The translations under genes were made by a program, and so were the position numbers. Below the pieces are notes generated by a model. The model did not search any database. It was not told the origin of the DNA and worked only from the letters and a program-made list of their open reading frames with translations. A DNA stretch of 64,000 nucleotides from Corynebacterium sphenisci DSM 44792 (GTDB taxonomy: Bacteria > Actinomycetota > Actinomycetes > Mycobacteriales > Mycobacteriaceae): contig NZ_CP009248.1 of NCBI RefSeq assembly GCF_001941505.1, forward strand, positions 1,984,001-2,048,000. Reading direction: 5' to 3'. Shown piece after piece: positions 61,147 through 64,000 of this stretch (its first letter is position 1; each line of letters starts with the position of its first letter).

Positions 61147-62295
61147 TCAGCCGGCGACCCGGTGCCGGTCGTCGCCCCAGCGGTCGTCGAGGTGGCCGTA
61201 GGGCAGGTCCGCGAAATCGGGGTCCTCGTCGTCGAGCTCGACGACGATGGCGCCGGGCCGCAGCAGCCGCTCCGGCACCCCCAGCTCCGCATCGGCGCTG
61301 GTGCGCACGCCCAGCCGGCGGCGCTTCATCATCCGGATCCGGCGCTCGCGCAGCTCGCGCTCCATGACCACGGTGCGCCGCAGCGAGGCCAGGTAGGCCA
61401 CCAGCAGCACCGCGGCGGCGACCGCCGCCCAGACCAGCCAGCCGCCGAGCCAGCCGGCCAGGCCGGCGAGCACCACGGCGAGCGCCGCCAGGCCGACCAC
61501 GCTGCGCCGGCGGCGGATGTGCCGGGTCTCCGCGTAGCGGTCCTCCCGCTCCGGCTCGTAGCCGCCGCGGCCGCGCCGGGAGCGGGCGTAGGCGATGTCC
61601 TCCTCGGTGAGCTCGGCGTCGAACTCCTCGGCCAGATCATCGTCGATCGGCTCCGCGGGGTCGTCGGCGCCGGCGTCCTCCGCGGCGGATTCCGGGGCCG
61701 CGTCGGCGTCCGGGGCGGCGCCCCGGTCGGGGGCGAGGCCGGCGGCGACCAGGGCGTCGTCGTCATAGGGCTCGTCGGCGTCCTCGACCAGCCGGCCCAC
61801 CTCCGCCTCGGCGGCGGCATCGTCCTCGGCGACCTCGGCGACGGCGTCGCCGGGCGCATCGGCGAGCAGCGCGGAGGCGGCGGTGGAGCCGCCCGCGCGG
61901 GCCGGTTCCGCGGGCTCCGCATCGGCGGCGTCCCCGGCCTCGGCCGCGGCGGGCTCCAGCTCCAGCACCAGCTCGCCCTCGATCACCTCCGGGGTGCCCG
62001 GGTCCCCGTCGACGTCGTCGATGAGCAGCCCGTCGACCCCGTCGGCGGGGTCCTCGACCTCGGCGTGCACCATCTCCAGGTCCTCGGCCCCGGCGTCCGC
62101 GCCGCGGCGGACCTCCTCGGCGCTGAACCGGGGCCGGCGGCGCGCGGCCACCGGCTCGCCCCCGGTGTGCAGCAGCCGGGTGCGGCCCAGCGCCTCCGAG
62201 GTGCGCCGAATCGGTTCCCTGTTGCGCACCACCAGCGGCGCGAGCACGAAGGCCCACACCACGACGATGAGCACAAGGAGAAGTGAACTGGACAT
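61147..62295 (-). CDS. glpR: Glp membrane receptor GlpR (SepX-like divisome protein)
   Basis: 382 residues. N-terminal membrane anchor (about 1-22, LLLVLIVVVWAFVLAPLVV), then a long acidic, disordered linker (about 60-240), then two closely spaced helices (about 270-312), and a C-terminal basic segment plus a short acidic end with PGAIVVELDDEDPDF. This architecture, in line with RimJ and the gephyrin-like gene upstream, matches GlpR (SepX in Streptomyces), which binds Glp at the septum and helps place division and polar growth in Corynebacterium. AGGAGA before the ATG at 62295. The assignment rests on layout and neighbours. Confidence 0.78.
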   Translation of the reverse strand: MSSSLLLVLIVVVWAFVLAPLVVRNREPIRRTSEALGRTRLLHTGGEPVAARRRPRFSAEEVRRGADAGAEDLEMVHAEVEDPADGVDGLLIDDVDGDPGTPEVIEGELVLELEPAAAEAGDAADAEPAEPARAGGSTAASALLADAPGDAVAEVAEDDAAAEAEVGRLVEDADEPYDDDALVAAGLAPDRGAAPDADAAPESAAEDAGADDPAEPIDDDLAEEFDAELTEEDIAYARSRRGRGGYEPEREDRYAETRHIRRRRSVVGLAALAVVLAGLAGWLGGWLVWAAVAAAVLLVAYLASLRRTVVMERELRERRIRMMKRRRLGVRTSADAELGVPERLLRPGAIVVELDDEDPDFADLPYGHLDDRWGDDRHRVAG

Positions 62296-62409
62296 GCGGG
62301 GTCTCCTCCTGTTGCCGTGACGACCAGGCCCTTCCCCGACCTGAAGCACTGTCACGATCCACCCTAAACGCCGGGGCGGCCGCACCGGCCCCGCCACGCC
62401 GGGCCCGGC

Positions 62410-63087
62410 TCAGCCCGGGGCCAGGCCGTAGACCGAGGAATCATCGGGGCCCCCGTGGTCCCCGGCGACCGGCTCGGCCCACCCGGCGGCGAGGATCGAC
62501 TGCACCGCCCCGGGCTCGCCCGGCCCCGGGGCGAGCCGGGCGGCGAGCAGATGATCCCGCCAGCGCCCGTCGACGCGCAGGCTGGCGCGCAGCAGCCCCT
62601 CCCGGCGGAAGCCGCAGCGGGCGAGCACCGCCCGGGAGGCGGCGTTGTCCGGCAGCACCGTGGCGGTCACCCGGTGCACCCCCACCGCATGGGCGTGGTC
62701 GGCGGCCAGGGCCAGCGCCGCGGTGGCCACCCCGCCGCCGCGCGCGGCCGGGGCCACCCAGTAGCCGACGCTGCACTCGGCCTCCGGGAAGGGCCGCCAG
62801 TCGGCGAGGGTGAGCTGGCCGGCGAAGCGGCCGTCGAGCTCGATGGCGGCGCTGGCCACCCCGCCGGGCGGGGCGCCCGCGCCGACCCCGGCCCGGGAGG
62901 CGGTGAGGTAGGCGCGGAAGGCGCGCCGGGAGTGCCGGGCCGCCCAGGGCCCGCGGGCCTCCGGCTCCACGGCGCGCAGGCCTGCCTCGTCGGCGGCCCG
63001 CGCCGCCCGCCACGCCGGGTGATCGGCGCGGCGCAGCGGGCGCAGCCGCACGATCCCGGCCGGCACCCGCAGCCGCTCGGTGCGCAT
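62410..63087 (-). CDS. rimJ: GNAT acetyltransferase, RimJ/RimL type
   Basis: 225 residues of the GNAT fold. VRLRPLRRADHPAW starts the domain; AECSVGYWVAPAARGGGVATAALALAADHA is the acetyl-CoA loop (the RxxGxG-like RGGGVA), and VTATVLPDNAASRAVLARCGFRREGLLR is the conserved C-terminal half. Likely N-terminal protein acetylation; the RimJ name comes from the neighbourhood glp-rimJ-glpR in C. glutamicum. Coupled to Glp, 23 bases apart. Confidence 0.88.
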   Translation of the reverse strand: MRTERLRVPAGIVRLRPLRRADHPAWRAARAADEAGLRAVEPEARGPWAARHSRRAFRAYLTASRAGVGAGAPPGGVASAAIELDGRFAGQLTLADWRPFPEAECSVGYWVAPAARGGGVATAALALAADHAHAVGVHRVTATVLPDNAASRAVLARCGFRREGLLRASLRVDGRWRDHLLAARLAPGPGEPGAVQSILAAGWAEPVAGDHGGPDDSSVYGLAPG

Positions 63088-63110
63088 CGCCGCCCCGGCC
63101 CCGCCCGCGC

Positions 63111-64000
63111 CTAGGCCTGCCGGGACAGGAAGAGCACGTCGACGACCTCGCCGGCGCGCACCCGGTCCACCTCGTCGGGCACCACGATGAGGCAGTTGGC
63201 CTCGCTGAGCCCGGCGAGCAGATGCGCGCCCCGGCCGCCGGGGGCGCCCAGCGGCTGCACCAGGTACTCCCCGGTGTCCCGGTCCCGCATCAGCTGGCCG
63301 CGCACGTAGCCGCGCCGGCCCGGGGTGGACTCCACCGGGGCGGCGGCCCGGGCGGCGACCATCCGGCGCCGCGGGTTGCGCTTGCCCAGGGCGATCCGCA
63401 CCAGGGGCCGCACCATCACCTCGAAGACCACCAGGGCGGCCAGGGAGTTGGCGGGCAGCAGGAAGGTGGGCACCCGGTCCTCGCCGAGCAGCCCGAAGCC
63501 CTGCACCGACCCGGGGTGCATCGCCACCCGGGTGACGTCGACCTCGCCGAGTTCGGCGAGCACCTCGCGCACCGCCGCCCCGGCGGCGCCGCCCACCGCC
63601 CCGGAGATCACCAGGATCTCGGACTTGATGAGCTGGCCCTCCAGGATCTCCCGGATCCGGCGGGGCTCCCCGGCGGCGATGCCCACCCGGTGCACCTCCG
63701 CCCCGGCGTCCCGGCCGGCCGCGGCCAGGGCGTAGGAGTTGACGTCGAAGACCTGGCCGAGGCCGGGGTCCCGGTCGATGTCCACCAGCTCCGGGCCCAC
63801 CGAGACCACCGACATCCGGGGCCGGGGGTGCACCAGCACCTTCGCCCGGCCCACCGCGGCGAGCAGCCCCACCTGGGCCGGGGAGATCACCGAGCCGGTG
63901 GACACGGCCACGTCCCCGGTCTGCACGTCATCGCCGACCCGGCGCACGAAATCCCCGGAGGACACCGGGCGCAGCGCGGTGACCCGGCGCCGGCCCCGGT
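63111..64000 (-). CDS. glp: Gephyrin/MoeA-like protein Glp, partial
   Basis: The frame runs off the window end, leaving about 296 C-terminal residues of an expected 400 or so. Visible: the MoeA domain with PVSSGDFVRRVGDDVQTGDV, VLVHPRPRMSVVSVGPELVDI, an MPT-binding-like LVISGAVGGAAGAA, MHPGSVQGFGLL and the domain-4 tail EVDRVRAGEVVDVLFL. In Corynebacterium this second MoeA homologue (Glp) no longer serves molybdenum cofactor synthesis but works with GlpR in division. GGVS/GDYD-type MoeA catalytic residues are replaced (SGAVGG), which agrees. The distinction from a true MoeA rests on this and on the neighbours. Confidence 0.8.
   Translation of the reverse strand, partial: RGRRRVTALRPVSSGDFVRRVGDDVQTGDVAVSTGSVISPAQVGLLAAVGRAKVLVHPRPRMSVVSVGPELVDIDRDPGLGQVFDVNSYALAAAGRDAGAEVHRVGIAAGEPRRIREILEGQLIKSEILVISGAVGGAAGAAVREVLAELGEVDVTRVAMHPGSVQGFGLLGEDRVPTFLLPANSLAALVVFEVMVRPLVRIALGKRNPRRRMVAARAAAPVESTPGRRGYVRGQLMRDRDTGEYLVQPLGAPGGRGAHLLAGLSEANCLIVVPDEVDRVRAGEVVDVLFLSRQA

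Noticed and set aside
60949-62286. Plus-strand frame of 445 codons opposite tRNA-Ala and glpR
   Set aside because: Starts inside the antisense of the tRNA and is a Gly/Arg/Pro/Val shadow of glpR.
1-64000. CRISPR arrays, insertion sequences, phage genes, rRNA
   Set aside because: No regularly spaced repeats, transposase or integrase motifs, phage structural proteins or rRNA segments were seen.

Overview
The window is 64 kb of very GC-rich DNA with a gene set and order typical of Corynebacterium. Supporting evidence: prfB-ftsE-ftsX beside hisN and a second inositol-monophosphatase gene; metG, tatD, rpf2 and rsmA in one block; pmt next to rsmI and a betP-like gene; the glp-rimJ-glpR division cluster; and a tmRNA whose tag reads AENTQRDYALAA. 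The synteny comparisons to Corynebacterium glutamicum are from memory. No phage, insertion sequence or CRISPR array was seen; this looks like ordinary chromosome with some accessory insertions.

Layout. 1-8 kb: end of a MinD-like gene, an acyl-CoA hydrolase, PPK2, ftsX-ftsE-prfB (minus strand), then two phosphatases of the IMP family (plus strand) flanking a membrane protein. 8-14 kb: acyltransferase, a DUF2382 stress protein, initiator tRNA and a large UPF0182 membrane protein. 14-20 kb: a row of five exported or lipid-anchored proteins (two SGNH hydrolases, a CapA-like lipoprotein, another lipoprotein, a serine protease), then ssrA and smpB side by side. 20-26 kb: AbgT-type transporter, two alpha/beta hydrolases and a His-rich zinc exporter. 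26-35 kb: ABC-F, a badly decayed ispE, an unknown 685-residue membrane protein inserted on the opposite strand, rsmA, rpf2, tatD. 35-42 kb: an ECF transporter (S, T and a fused double ATPase), two ABC exporter-fold half-transporters and a TetR regulator. 42-46 kb: metG and a pabB-like gene. 46-55 kb: five tandem BCCT betaine/choline-type transporters. 55-64 kb: rsmI, pmt, an orphan zinc-finger membrane protein, two DoxX proteins around a dehydrogenase, tRNA-Ala, and the GlpR-RimJ-Glp division cluster, whose last gene runs off the end.

How it works together. The most interesting unit is 34.7-42.2 kb. Its two halves each carry, over the promoter, nearly the same 22-base element (18 of 22 identical, TTAGG-rich, like a DtxR/IdeR-type metal-regulator site). 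This suggests one co-regulated metal, heme or siderophore uptake system built from an ECF importer plus a YbtPQ/IrtAB-like ABC pair. A second shared motif, two TAAC-type half sites exactly 11 bases apart, lies upstream of both SGNH hydrolases, rpf2 and perhaps the DUF2382 gene; it fits an OmpR-family regulator such as MtrA. The five BCCT transporters sit where C. glutamicum has betP and look like a local expansion of osmolyte uptake. The ispE remnant has lost the glycine-rich ATP loop and the N-terminal catalytic region although its frame is intact, which raises the question of where this organism gets that MEP-pathway step.
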